A stretch of 64,000 bases of DNA from Patagioenas fasciata. Lineage: Eukaryota; Chordata; Aves; Columbiformes; Columbidae. The position numbers and the translations under genes are program-made. Positions 38,301 to 52,800 of the stretch are shown here, one piece after another (positions within the stretch are counted from its first letter, which is position 1; each line of letters starts with the position of its first letter). The notes below the pieces were generated by a model. That model saw nothing but the letters and a program-made list of their open reading frames with translations, did not search any database and was not told where the DNA came from. Location of the stretch: the NCBI RefSeq assembly GCF_037038585.1, contig NC_092521.1, positions 54,134,398-54,198,397 on the forward strand, written 5' to 3'.

Positions 38301-41300
38301 ATACAATTTGTTCCCCAGCTATCATGAAATACACTGGTGGTACATTTGGTGACGTGAACAGATTCCATCTATTTTATTTTAAAATGAAAAGAAAGCTGCA
38401 TTCTGTGAAAAGTTTAAAGTCTAGTCAACAAGCAAAGCCTTTGAAAACTGCAAGTTTTCAGGCTCTTGAGCTAACTGAAGTTAGTGACTTCAACCTTTGA
38501 CTGAAAGGAAAACATTTTAATCTGATGTGTTGCTGCAACACTTCACTGCAAATTAAAGCTGCTCTGGAGTTATTAGCCAAACCTACTACGTGGGTAAACT
38601 TCCTCACCCCATTTGTGACTTCACAAAATCCATTGCAATGTCCCAGCAGCCCTGTGGGTCCCCCACAGCCATGTAATCTGCCCAGGAACACCAGCCCATT
38701 ACAAGGGTGAAGCAGCAAGAACCTACAAAGACCACTTTCCAAGATGCACTGGGGTGGCATTTCAAAACGCTATTTTTCAGATTCCAGTTGAAAGATCTTG
38801 AAATTCAGTTTAAAGATTTTATGATTATAATTTGCGTTGAAAAATATGTCAACATTTTTTTTAATTGCCAGTATTTTCTCCATACTCTTCTTCATTCCCA
38901 TAAAAATTCCTATTTTTTTGTCAAACTCAATAAAAGTTTCTAGGCATTTTTACTATATACATTCTGCAGTTTAAGCTTTTTAGGATATAAATGAATATAA
39001 ATGAATTCAGTTCCTACACCATAGCTTCAGGAAATCATATCTTTTACTTAATATTTTTAAGAACTTTACAGTCATCATTTATGTGAAGGAGGAGATGTCT
39101 AAAAAGTGTTGCACTGACCCTGGAGAGATTTGAACACCTTCTTTACTTTGCTAGGCCAACACATTACTTGAAAAAAACATGTCACAGCATATAATTTCCA
39201 CAAGTAGAAAAATCATTGATACTTCAGCTTACTTCCTTAACTGAAGGAAAAAAGAAACCGCAAAGACTTTCACCACATGAGAGATAAATAAAGGTGAATA
39301 AAGAGAGATAAATAAGGGAAAGAAAAAGAACTAATCATCTGGTCAGTATGGTTTCACCAAATTCTAAGAGTAAATTTGCTGCACAACCTTCAGATGGCAG
39401 TTCTTGAGCAATTCAGGAGTATTTCAGACTGCCTTGCACGGTTCTAGTAAGTAAAATTATTATGGATGAAAATAATTATATAAAAATAACAACATTTAAT
39501 AATTTCTAAAAGATTAAGAAAATATGCATATTATTATGTCACGTGTTATTCTGCAGTCCACAAACGTGGGAGCTGAAATGCTGAAACAGTTACAGTCAAA
39601 GGAAGACTTCTTCTGACTATTGAAGGGTCTGTATTTATAAGAGAGTATATACATTTACAATTTCGTATACGATGAAAACAAGACTTAAAGACTCAGCTGA
39701 TGTTTAAATGGGTATGAAGCTTTAGATATATTGGGACAGACATACACTTTAATACCCACATGTGTAGTAAGTCTGAAAATCCTTTTGTAAAATTGCATAA
39801 TCCTTCCTCTGTACATGTAAGAGGCAGAATAATTGTAAAAGATGAAAAAAGAGACACTGAAACAGCTCTTCTTAGAAATGTATTAGGTTATCTGAGCACC
39901 CTGAACATCCCAAGGGGAAATCAAATTCATATAAAGATTTTTTAAAAATGGGAATTACATAAGAAATGTTTTTTTTCTCCCAGCAATTCAGAGAAAAGCA
40001 AACTGCTGACATTATTAGTTTTAAATTATTTTTTCATTCCCTTCCTATCTCACCGATTCCATCCATTTATCTGTGGTGCAAAAAGGGCCGATCAGCCTTC
40101 AAAAACCATCCCTCAGTGCCATCTTCTTCAGGCCAGCTGTACCGACAGCACCCTGCACCCCTAGGGCCTCCAACCGCCCCGGATTACTTTGCAGGGTTTC
40201 ATGATAAAGCCTGAAATTTATACTCCAATGTCTGTGGAATCACGTCATGCACGGCTAAAAAGGTGGTTTCCAGTGAAGCAGGCAGTGTAGCAACAGCTCC
40301 AGAAAAGGTCACTGCAAATTACCCTGCCTCATAAAGTGAGCTTACCCAGGCAGACTGAAAAGAAGACCAAAGGGCACAGCTTTATGTTTTCCTGGGGCTC
40401 AGAGGAGCTTCAGACACCATAAATTCATTGATGGATAGCCAGTTTTTAATTTCCACTTCCCAGAGATTACAAAACAAATATTTCTCTTTTTTTTTTTTTT
40501 TTTGTTTCATACAACTCTTTGAGGGAAGTATATGTTTTCTTCCTTATCTCCAGCCTTTGCACCATGGGCATACTCACAGCAGCAACAAATTGTTTCTCCT
40601 CTCCCGCAAAGCCAAGGTTGCCAGGTGTGGGTGGGCACGAAAATGTACCGAGGGCCTGATCTCTCACCCACCACGCAAGGAGGGCAGGAAGGGGGAGGCT
40701 GGCAGGCTCCACAACCACTGATCACAAGATGGGTAACCTATCCAAAACAGGTGTCGTGCTCACAGCACCAGCTTCATGGACCTGCCTTAGAGGTTTAAGG
40801 CAGCGATTAACCCTCAGATGCTGTTTCCATGGGTAGAGTGAGATGGACATGTCACTCCTGGGAGAATGCCAATGAAGGAGCCTGGTTGAAGTATTCTGTG
40901 TTTTCCCAGTGTCTCGCCCCACTGGCCAGAGAGTGGCCCAGGACATCTGCAGCCTAATTTAGTCATCTGAAATAAGGTCAGTGAAGCCGTATGGCGCAAA
41001 TATCTTTCTTTGCCTGGCCTTGCCTCTGCAGCATGTGCACACAGGACAAGAGGTACTGTCTTGCAATCTGATATAACATTCAGACTTGCTGAAGAAGGGT
41101 TAGAAGATATGTCGGAGAAACATCAACACACCTGCAGCAACCTGTGTCAAATGCTTTCATTGGCAAAAAATCCTTTCTCCCCAGTTGTTACATTTTCCTT
41201 GCTTGTTCTTCATCCTTTTTCTTTTTAAAAATGTAATGGAAGTGTGTGTATGTATATATCATGTTTGTATTGATCTGTGCATGTAGACATATTTTGCCTA

Positions 41301-42389
41301 TAGAGGAAAACAGAGACTATTAGTGGTTCCTAATTTTGTTTGCCTGTGTAAGCAGACAAGCCTTACCGGCATAGACTAATATAGTGCCTTGCAAACGGCA
41401 CTGATGGGGGAGCTAAAGAATCCAGAAGAATACCTTCAATTTGGGAAATTTATTCAATCACATGTGACTTGGTTAGGATAATGCCTTTCCATAGGCATTC
41501 CTGTCCACAACAGTCCTGTATGTCTTTCATCACACTTACCTTCTCTTTTCAGTTGGAAAATAACACTGAAAGAATTGATTGTAATGTGATGTTTCTGTGT
41601 CCTGCCCACACACAAGGGAAATTACAAAGATGCTAACCTTGAATTCAATTAATTAAAAAAAAAATCCCTCTGAACATGTATGTGTGTGTGTGCATTTGTG
41701 TGTGCATGTGTTTGAAGGTATCTTGGAGGTTTTTACAATGCTTTGAGATGTACTATCTGAGGAATACATGTGAGCTGACTAAAAAATAGTATATTCCACT
41801 GCAAATAAAATGCTAGCAATTTAACATTAAAGAAGGACTTAAAACACATAACAATAATTTATATTGCTTTTGAATTTATTTTACATTAGTAGTTTTTTTA
41901 GTGTCAGATATCGCAAAGTTCATTGTGAACTTCTATTAAACAATGTAGGGTTTTAAAATATGGAAGAATTCTGATTTGTGGGTGTTTTATTGATCAATAA
42001 TCATAGAAGTAGATAAATTCATTTTCTGTTAGTCACTAAAAGTTTAGTAGCTCTTGCAGTGAACTATTTGACATACATTCTTTAGCCCATTGAAAAAGAA
42101 AAGTTAAATTCTATACAACCTGATCAGAAAATTTACAGCTCTGATATCAGACTGAATGCTTTTGGAGTTCATTTTAGCCCAAATGTTGTAGAAGGCTTAA
42201 ATGGAAAAGTTTAGAGAATTTTCACACACACAATTGTCTGGGCTGCTCCTAGAGATAGGGTGAAACACAGCTGGTTCAAAATGAAGTTTAAGTTCAGAAG
42301 AACTTTAGTTTTTGGTTGCTTATCAAAAGATTATGTATATGTTTTACCCTTTCTCTTCAATCTCCACATTTTATTTGGATAAGTAAATA
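35385..42389. other. Spacer downstream of LRRC30, first part
   Basis: AT-rich DNA with no supported gene. It contains a tandem near-duplication of GAGATAAATAA at 39280-39317, a T run at 40488-40503 and TG-rich DNA at 41678-41713. Open frames are short and unrecognised. Confidence 0.65.
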
Positions 42390-42470
42390 TACAGGGTGTT
42401 TCAGAAAGATAGACCCAGTCTGAAACACTGTATCTTTGAATTTGGGTCCATCTTTTTGAAACACCCTGTA
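42390..42470. mobile_element. Palindromic MITE, Tc1/mariner-like, with TA flanks
   Basis: A near-perfect inverted repeat. The left arm 42390-42417 (TACAGGGTGTTTCAG and onward) pairs with the right arm 42443-42470 at 26 of 28 positions, with a 25-base centre. Both ends are TA next to CAGGG/CCCTG, as expected of a TA target-site duplication by a Tc1/mariner-family transposase, giving an element of 77 bases (42392-42468). The centre contains TGAAACACTGTA, resembling the right terminus TGAAACACCCTGTA. It cannot code for protein and would have been moved in trans. A transcript through it would fold into a long hairpin. Confidence 0.7.
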
Positions 42471-45400
42471 GCAATCTTACTATGAGTGTTTTGATAGTCT
42501 CTTCTTACACTGCATGAGAACATAAAACCAGTGTCTCACAGGTGTTAGGTACTACATTTTCTAGCCCTGCCTGGAGCACCGGAGGTTGCTCTGGTCTAAG
42601 TGATCTCCCAGGACTTGTAGAACAGAAAGCAAATTAATGCTTTTAGATAGCCTTTGTAAGTTTTCAGTTTTGCAAAGCCTGTATCAGGGATAGATTTGAT
42701 ATATTTCTCATTTGGCTCCAAGTTATGAATTTACAGCACTTCAGATGTTTCATCTTCCTTGGACTCGCATGCAGATATTAGAGTGCACGGGTGAGCAAAT
42801 TCATCCAGCATGTCCGAATCTTCATAAGGACTAGCTGTAGGGGAGGATGTGGAAATTCGTCAGGACCTCAGAATTCTCTTTGGTGTATCAGGTGACCATT
42901 AGAGAGGCTATTTAGTGTTCTTTAGGTAGGCTAATATGTTGCAAAGCAGTGACATTTCACGACTTATTTGCGAAGCTAATAGTTCTTCTAAGTAAGTCAT
43001 TTTCACATTTTACATCAATTTAGCATAGTCTAGATTTGAATAAAGGCAAGCATCGTGTTTCTCTTGTCAGCGTTGCCAGAGTGATGAGTCACCAAACTGG
43101 GATTTCTGCAACAGTCCCCATTCTCTCTCGTACTGCCCAAGCCAGCAGTTGACTATTCTGAGTAGGACCTGGGCTCGTCTGCATATTCCACAACAAATAC
43201 ACAGCAGAAATGCCCTATATTTGCCTAGCCACAGTTCATACTAGCAATTTTAAAATATCAGATAAATAATAAATATAAGGGGTAGGGAGGGGGAAAGAAT
43301 TGCCACTTTAGAGGCTACTGCTAGACATCCAGGCACTTCAATAAGAAGCCTGGACAGCTGATGTATAGTTTGTTTGATACTAGCAATCTGCATTTGCCCA
43401 TTAATTCTGTTGCCTTTTACTTTTCATTTGTCCTTCCACCTTGTTTTACTATGTTCTCTCTTTTCTATTGTTACCCACTCTCCTTCCTTTTTTTGTTTTG
43501 CCTTTTTGTTTCTTATTAATGAGTTTCGACATATTTAATTAAATTTGACTGCTTGACTGATGCTGGTTCAACCCTCCTTTTCTGAATTTGCCCTCCAAAT
43601 CAAGTTAATCATTAGCAGAGGCCTGTCTTCATCAGCTATACAGAGGGATAAAATAAATGAATAAACGAAAAATGGTGAACAAGCCTCAGGAAGCAGGAAC
43701 TGGACTGAAGAAGAGCAGAATATACTTTACTCTTAGTGGCATTTTTCTGTGCCCCTGTAACTGATAAATCCTCAGTCTCCAATGTGATTCTAGATGGACG
43801 TTTATGTTAACCAGCTGCTGAAGGACTATTGCAAATGTTAAAGACATAGGAAAGAGTCTATGCACAACTGTGAACAAACATGAAGTCATGTCCTTGCCTG
43901 ACTCGTTCTCCAGAGGTCCTCTCCTGCTCCCAGTGAAGCTCTACATAAATTCTGTTACCTGTAGTTTGGAAATGAGGAATTTTGGTCCCTCTGGTTGTCA
44001 TGTTGCTATGGAATGATTTAGAAATGTATAAAGGAAGGAATAGATTAGCTTGTCTAGCCTCAGATTTTGCTGTGTCCTGTAGCCAGCTACATTTGTGCCT
44101 AGTTTTCCATTTCTGCTGTAAAAATATGCTCTCCTCACTCCCTTACACCTGTGTGTAATACACTCCTATTCTTTGGCGTCAGCCCTTTGAGAGGGAAGCT
44201 GCAGTTCTGAGGCTGGAGCAATGATGCATGGCCACAATCGCAGCAAGTGGTAACAATTACCCTGGTCACAGGAGGAAAAAGGTAGGATTAAAAAAAAAGG
44301 GAAGGTAATGGGATGCGGTAAAGAAGCACAAATTTACCTGCCTGGTTTGAACTGACCTAGCTGATGTGCATGTGTAGTGCAAAACTCAGCGTTGCCCTGC
44401 CATGACTGTCTGGTGATTTGGGGGGGACAACACCTCTCCTTGCATGGGGTACTCACCCCAGCAAAGCAGGACCAAGGGAACTGCTCCTACAAGTCTCACC
44501 TCCCATTGAGTACAATGGGAACTGCAGGCATGCAGAAGTGAAGAGGGCTGGACTCAGTGTACACAGAGCATTATGATGCAAGAAATGATGACATATGATT
44601 ATGATATGATTATACATAATATATTTTATCCACTAGTTCTGGAAGGTATCAATCAGAGCTGAAAATAATGTTGTTGCTCACTGTGGGGTGCCTGGAGGTG
44701 CAGTCAGCTCCATGGAAGGTGGTGTTGCATCAGTTTTGCCTTTAAGGGAAGGACACAAAATCTCTTCCACCTCCAAGGAGAACCTCCTGTTTCAGGATCC
44801 ATTGAAACTGAGAAATAGATCTGAACTGACTATGACAATCGGTTTTTAAGTCCCTTCTCAGCCTGACACTACAAAACATAAATCAAACCACTGTACAGTA
44901 TTGCTGAGCAAACGCAGTTAGAGTCTTATTACATAAAAGTAGGGAAATAATATGACTAGAAGGGTATTTTAATACATTATACTCATTACTTGGAGGTTTG
45001 CTGTCAAATATATGAAATATTAAGCAAGATATAATAATCCCTCTAGTAATGTAAAAATGTTCACATTTTTAATCTAGAGATCTCACTGATGAGGCGTGAT
45101 TGTTCAACATCCTAGAAGGCAGCTTTCTAAATTATGCTATTCCCCATGGCAAGTGAAGGACAGATCACAGACTTAATAGAAGGAGCATTTTTGTTTTTCC
45201 TGTTGAACAATGGGATTTACATTTCAGCCCTCCAGCAAGCAGAATTACTCATGATACCTTCTAAATTAGTACCACCTCATAAGTTGTACCCAGGGTACCT
45301 CCTAATTTAACAAGTAATACATTTAGGAATCCCTGAAAGGCATATTATCTCCTGTCTAATATATCATTAGCACTGTGTATAATTTCTGACACAATGTGCC

Positions 45401-48400
45401 CACCCCTTCTTCTAGTGAAAGATTCCCATAGGTTAAATAGGACACTGTAGAGGTCCATTTCTGGCTTCCCATTATATTTCTGTATCTGCAAAGGAATTAA
45501 GGCTAACTGCCAGAGAATTATTTCCCTGGTCTTTCAGTTTATGTGTTTTCGTAGCCGCAGAATAACAGCAGAATTGCTGGTCCATTACGTTATCATTTCT
45601 ATTTGATGCTATAAAAGTAAATGCTATATTCATAACCCCATCTCCAGATGAAAGAGAGTTGTCATTCCAAGGTTAGGATATTTACTTCTGTATCCTGAGC
45701 TCTCCTGGCTGATTCAGATACCTATGCTGCTGCAGTCATCTTTGAGCTGCTCATACAACTCTGTGTCACCACTCAAGACAGCGGCAGAAAATACCAGGAG
45801 AAGAAATGCTGGTATAACAGTTCCCGTTGGGAAGCAGCTGCTCATTAATATGCTCTCAGACTGTCATACTTTGAGATGCTGGTCAAAGGTGTTTGCAAAG
45901 CTGGAAATCAAGAAATGTTCACCTCTTTCAGCCTTATCTGTGCTAAGAATTTAACTCGTTGCTGACAAAACACATCAGCAGCTGGAACAGCACTCACACA
46001 TGCTTAGCCAGAGCATGGAGATACTGGTAACAGCTTAGTACATCACCCCCAACCCTCATCTGAGCTCTTCCACTGTTTGCTTCCAGCACAGAGCATGCCT
46101 GTGGCACCAGTATCCAGTTGCTTTGAAGGCTTTGTTCGCTTAGCGTCAGTATCAGACGCCTTTATCCCAAGCAGAGGACTGCTGGCAGAAGAAAGCTGCT
46201 TTTAGGCAACCTGGATCCCCACAGGCATTTGCTGTGAGAAAGGCACCTGAGACCTGGCATGGCCACAGCTGGCTGGGGTACAGCTATTCCTCACTTCCCT
46301 CAGGCAGTTCCCACAGTCGCTGCTTCCAGCAGAGGCCTCACTGAAGTTCAGCTACTTTCCCTCAGCATGGGTAAGGCAGAGCAAACACTGAATCTTCTGA
46401 CTTCAGACGGAATGTCCATCACTTTATTTATTTACTTTGTTATTGTGCTAGCTAGAATGGCTTGCATCTATGAACTTTTGATAATATTCTTAACCATAGC
46501 TAATAAGCATGGCACAAAGATGCCCATCATCTTCTTCGATATGGGCGGCCAAGAGTATACGCAATAGGAGGGTGGGGGTTTTTTGTCAGACTCACAAGAC
46601 AACATATATTTATTTCTGGAGATACCTTCCAGCTGCTTAGTGAGGTGACAAAGAAATAAATCCAGCTACAGACTCCCTGTTACTTCCTTTGTGAATAGCC
46701 ACCATTTGCATTATAAACATTTTAACAAAGACACATTGAGCTAAATTTAACCCTGTGACTTTGATGAGTTTAGGCCATTGACTTTGTGGAGGAAAATACA
46801 GAGCTGAGTCTTGTTTTTGATTAAGGTCACGAGTACAAAGAACTCTCTCAAAAACTGCCACTGTGGGACCTCAGCCAGCAGAAGCCCATAACCAAATAAT
46901 GGGAACTTGTTATCACTCTTTGATTATACGTATCTGTTGGCTAAATATGCACAAAATGAGTATCTCTTATTTTTAACATAATCTTGTTGCATCTATTTTT
47001 AAAGAACAAAGACTCCACTCTCCATTTTTGAAGGTCCCACTAACTCATTCAAATATGGTAGATTGAATTCCAGAATGACTAAATTTGATTTGTAATGAGA
47101 ATCAGATCAACAGATTTTTCTTATCTCAATGCAAATGTCCTTCATCTCTCTAACTCAAGAGTCTCGGTCAATTCAGAGTTGACTTTCACAAACTCCCAGA
47201 ATTCAATTTCCTGAGCAGGAGACAGTATAGATTAGTTTGATTTATAATAAATTTCAACTGCTCAAGGTAGCTACTGCCAGCAGAGTCTCCTCTCTCAGAG
47301 CTGTAGATCTTAAAATATAGGAGTCAGATACTGAGGTTAATAATTAATGTGAAGCCTCCAGATCTTATAGCTATTCCAATCTAAACTAATCATGCAAAGT
47401 TCCAAGAAGCTGAAAAAAGAGACAGCAATAAAGTCACATGAAATGTATCTTTGATGCAGCCTATGTGTGTTTCAGATACTTCAGTGACGGAGCATGCATG
47501 TGTTCATTACCAGTAGACACCAGAATTCATATTTTGAACCCATGCAGCTGTCTTCAATTCTTGGAATTCATGTCTCTTCGTAGCAAACACTTCATCACAA
47601 GTTTTATCCCTTTCTGAAATTCAAATTCAGACCCTTGATTGCAAAGATCAGGTCTGCAATATGAAACATCTCAAAGTTACCACAGAGCGTCTGTTGCCCC
47701 AGAATCCCACACCATCTAGTTCCAAAAGCCTCGCCTCCGCTCATCGTTAGTGAGTCTGGGAACAGTAGCAAAGGATTTAGAGGCCAACTTGGAAGTCTTC
47801 AAATTAACAGAAAACCAAAGTTTAACACCTGCAGCAGACAAATCACAAGGATTCTGTAACACATGTGCAATAAGAATAGGTACCTAAGCAATGGTCTAAT
47901 GAGTAAAATCATTAGATGCTTGAGTATGTCAAGAATAGCCTTTTAGCTGAAAAGAAGGATGTCCTAGTATGGAGATATTTTTCAATGGGACCTATTAAAT
48001 ATAATACTGACTGAGCTAATGATGTTAGACTACTCATCCTGCAAAATGTCCTTACGGAGTAAGTTGAGCAACCAGATGGAGTACATAGGACAGTGAATCA
48101 CCTTGTCAAAACTCCATTCCTACTCTGTCCTGGAGGTGTTTTGGGGGAACTCTTTAAAAAAATAAGGTTGTTTGAGTAAGGACTAAAAATATTAGATGCA
48201 TAAACATGGATATGTGGATTACAAACTTAAATGCACCAAATTTTTTTTGCAGAGTGACAACACCTGTATTTTATGAGTTCTATTAGGTTCGATCTTTAGA
48301 AATTAGTTTTGAGAGCTACCGATGAAAGGCATTATAAAAATTCGTAATACTGATGAGAATTTTCTATTATAATTGCGTCAGATAATGTAACGTATAAAGA

Positions 48401-49835
48401 GATGTAATGAACACTGTGAAAAGGACTGTGCATAAAAATACGGATTGAAACCGACACCAGATTTGCACGAGTAGCAGAAAACCCTTTTACGAGGTGACAT
48501 AAATACAGCATAGAAAATAGAATGGACAGCAGCTGTTTGGTTGCTTACACATTGATGATGTGTCTTGCTGACGGACTGCTTTATAATGGACTGGTCCTTC
48601 ACCGAATGTCTGAACACAGCGTCCTGCTATGCCAAGAGAGAAAAAACGTGTTTTGTTTTGTTCTTTTTTTAAAATGGTCAATGTCTCTGATAAGGGTAGT
48701 CCGGAAATGTGTTTTCAGGAGGCCTGTGTTCACATTTGGGTACAAAGCTGGGCTGGAGGAAAGGCTGGGTTTGATCCCCTCCTCAGCCCAGTGCTACATG
48801 GGGGCTCTCAGATTCACTGCCATCAGTGCAGCCGTGCAGGAGACAGCGAAAATCAGCTTGCTTCCTTAGGGGAGTATGCGGCAGATGGCACTGTTGCTTT
48901 AGCAGTCCTGCATCAGTCTCTTTTTCCCTTTGTATTATAGAAAGTCCCAGGTACATTTTTCCTCCTTGCCCTCCCTCCTTCTGTGGGATTTTACCCCATT
49001 TTCTGTGATCAGTTCCATCCATGCCCAAGCACGGTGCTGCAGTGTGAGGGTCCCTCAGTGCGAGCATCGCCTCCTGGGCAGCCCCGCATACACCCCCCTC
49101 CTTGTTTAACACCACATAGACTCCTGGCAGTTGCTTTATGTAGGGAAAACCTTGCATTTGCATAATAATTTATTCCCATTGGTTCCCTTCTATGCCCAAT
49201 TTAATTAGTTTGTAACATTTCAGTAATGTTTTTCTCAGATGTTAATAGCATGTTGGGGAACCTGAGCACGTTTCTGCCATGTCTTTTCACTTGCAATGCA
49301 CATGGACTTTTATCTCTTTCCACAACTTCGTCTCAGCGATTTTTTCATTTGATTTTTCATGCTAGATGCCTTGATGCTTATCTCCATTCATTTTATAATT
49401 CTTATGGCAAATAATTTTTAAAAGGCTAATATTTCTGGGTTTCCCTTAGCCATTTATTGTCAGTCATTTAGATGTTAAATTAGTTTAAACTTTCCTAGAT
49501 GTGCTTTAATTAGAGAGATACTTGTTTATTTACCACTAGCTGCATATGCATGAACTGGCTTTTTAATGCAGTCCTATCCTGAAAGCTGCTGCAATCTTCC
49601 ACTAAAATCAACCAACATCAAGGCAACTGGAAACTTATCAGAGATTTAGCCATTAAAACAACAACAACAACAACTACCAGCCTGAGGAATTGCAACCACT
49701 TTATGTCTGTCCTGGCAACTACCCAAACAGGCTTCTGTCCTGCTAAAAAGCATAGGGTTGATGTCAAAATATTTAACCCTAAGGTTCCTGGGCAACTGCT
49801 TGGAAACTAAACCACACCATTTGAGATCATTTCTG

Positions 49836-49857
49836 AAAAAAAAAAAAAAAAAAAAAA
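49836..49857 (+). repeat. Poly-A run (22 bases)
   Basis: An uninterrupted A run without a recognisable retroposon body upstream. Confidence 0.9.
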
Positions 49858-52800
49858 GAGTTTGATGTTTCAGATCAGGGACGTGAATGTCCCACAAGGG
49901 CAATGTGAGCTGCTTAGAACAGTTAATAGATTTCAGGCACAGGGAGGTGTCTGGATCACATGCCCGAGCTCAACCAAAGTTTCAGGCAACATCTGCTGTG
50001 CCCCTGGATCTGACAGGTAGGACTCTTATCTGAAGGTGGTGATCTACACTTCTTCTTTGCTTGAGCTGGAGATGGATCCCTGTTTTTCTCTGGAACATGG
50101 GAGGAACATGGGATGTTCATGCTTCCAAATACTTAGTCTTTGTCCAAGAAGTAGGAACTTCCCCCCCAGCTGAGATTGCTCATACCTATTTTTGCCTCTT
50201 CCTGTGGAAGTGGTAGAATAGCAGAGAAAGAAAAGTGACTTTCATGGAAGATACAATATCAAAACAAGCCTGACTAGAGATTCTGGAAGCTAGGTCCCCT
50301 TAAGTGGTTGAGGTGTTGCTCTTCTTTGGACCTTCACTTCCAGCATTTTGGGTCAAAAAGGAGGTAGTTGGTAAAGGTGCTACCAGGATTAAGTGACTGT
50401 TGAGTGCTGAGCTCACAGTCACAGTTTTGAAATTAGGTACTAAATCTTGTTATGGTAACTACAGTTATGTCTGTGCTGTGGAAGTCAGGAGTCCTTCCCA
50501 CCTTCTGTTGTTAGAAAACTGTAATCACATACTGCTGCCATTTTGAGAAAAAGCTTGTTGTCTGTCACCCTTTTGCAGAGTCCCTTTGTGCCCTGAGTTT
50601 CTTGCAGGGTGATTCAGCACATACCAGTCTAGATCTGAGGGCACCAGATGTACTGACAGTGCTGCCTTCCTCATCTCCTTTTGCCTTGTACCTTTGAGCT
50701 AGAAGCACATTTGAGCCCCAGCAATTTAAGACAGACAGATTTTTTGTGCCCACCTGAAGCCTACATATCTTCCACAACTGTAAATCTAAATGAACCTTAA
50801 GGCAAGAATAACAAAATGTAATCTTTGGGGATGCACATGGGAGCAATGGACTGGCTGAATAAGGAACACCCATGACTTTGGGTTCAGGAGCTTCCTGGCT
50901 GCTAGGACAACGGAGCATATAGGAACTACTAATTTGGCATGAAATCCTGAAGGTCTGTGCTGCCCCTTTGTCACCCTGTAAATGTTCAGTCCTTTTGTTT
51001 GTTTTTGGAGTTAATTGACATTAAGGGATTTAGAGACCTCTCCTTAGGTCCTCCCTTCAGTTTTCCTGGAAGTGCACAATTGTTCCTTACAGCACAGAAA
51101 TGTTCACCTTCTTTGTGCAAGAAGTGTTACCCTTTTGCTTTGTTTCTGGCTGCATTTAGCATCAAAATTAATGTTACTAGGAAAGCAATCTCAAGAAAAT
51201 CTGTTTGTGTATGTTTTCTAGGAGAGTGAACATGAAAGAAAAATCAGGCAAAACAAAGCAAAATAAATGCAAAAACTGTAGATTGAATTATGTAATCCTT
51301 ACTCACATGAATATTAACTGGAAGTATCCACATGTGTAGATGTTGCAAAAGCAAATCAGTATCTCAGAGGATTGCTTTTGTTTGAAGACAGCTGGAAAAC
51401 AATGTATTCTTTAATGTCATATGCATGTTAATACAAATTGTATACTCTCCACTAATCTAATACTCATGAAATGAGCACATCCATCATGGAAATTAAACAA
51501 CAACTTCTTACTTGAACAAATTCTGCAATGAATATATTACAAAAATAACTAAGAGATAATATCAATTGGCTAGACCTTTATGGTCTCTATTTGTGAGATT
51601 TAAAAAGTCCAAGACAAATCACAGACAGTTATAAAGTTATACATGTGCTTTTTCAAACTATGAGACATATTCTTTGACAATATTTTCTTATTATGACACT
51701 GTTTCTATTAAACCAGTCAATTGAGGGATGCTTTAGACAGCTGGCTGACAATTGTTCTCTGTGATATTTTGGGAAATCTGGGTCTTGATTAGCTTCGAGA
51801 ATTTTTTTTTTTTTTTGTTCCTAGCCAATAGAAAGTCACCACTATCATTAAAATAATAATTTCTTATTAATGTGCTATATATTTTTGAAGAAAGAGGCTA
51901 TTTGGTTTCTTTATATGGCAAATTAGACATGACAAGACATGCTTTGAATACATCAACACCCACTCATTTCTTCAGCAATGTCCATAAGAAGGGAATAAAA
52001 GAGGCATTTTCAAGCATCAGAAAAACTCTTGCTAATGTTTGGTTTTCAAAGACCGGAAAAGGTCAGTTTGGTTCTTATTTAATCTCAAGCTTTTACTTGG
52101 GGAAGAAAACATTGATATTTTCATTCCTATCAGGTATACTGGATTTTGCCAGATTTTCTTCATATTGGTTGAATAGACTGCCTCATCTCTCACACTGCAA
52201 AGACAGGCAATGTTCTGCAAAAATACAAAATGCCTAACAGCCTCTGGGAATCTGTACAAAACTGGAAGCCAACATTTAACTCCCAGTTCTGCCAAGTCTT
52301 GTTTATGTTTCCAAGTAGTTCCCAGCCTTTGTTTTAGACTACAGCTACCATTCTAGGAAGCTATCAGGTTTTAGTCCCTGCTTTTACAAATAATTTAAGA
52401 GAGAAGTTGCACAGATTTACTTCATATAGAGATGGAACCAGAAATCCATATTCAAATTGTCAAAAGCCCTGATGTGATCAGAAAGCGTAACACCAGCAAA
52501 AGTCAGAGTACTGGCTGTAGAAAACACAAGTTCATTTCTCTGTTGTAGCCTGTGAAAAGCAAACTCTAATTTCTCATCTCACAGAGCATCCTGCTGCATG
52601 CTTAATTTAAGCTGATCATATGGTATAGCCAAGAAGAAACAAAGCTGAAAAACCTTAGTACTTGTTGGTGAAGCCATTTCATCTTGAACAAGAGTTTTGT
52701 GCACTTCTTAGAGCCATTAGCTAAAATACACAAGCTACCTCTTAGGTAGGTTTTTTTCACCTCACTTGTAGGTGACCACATAGGTGCTTCTGCATGTACA

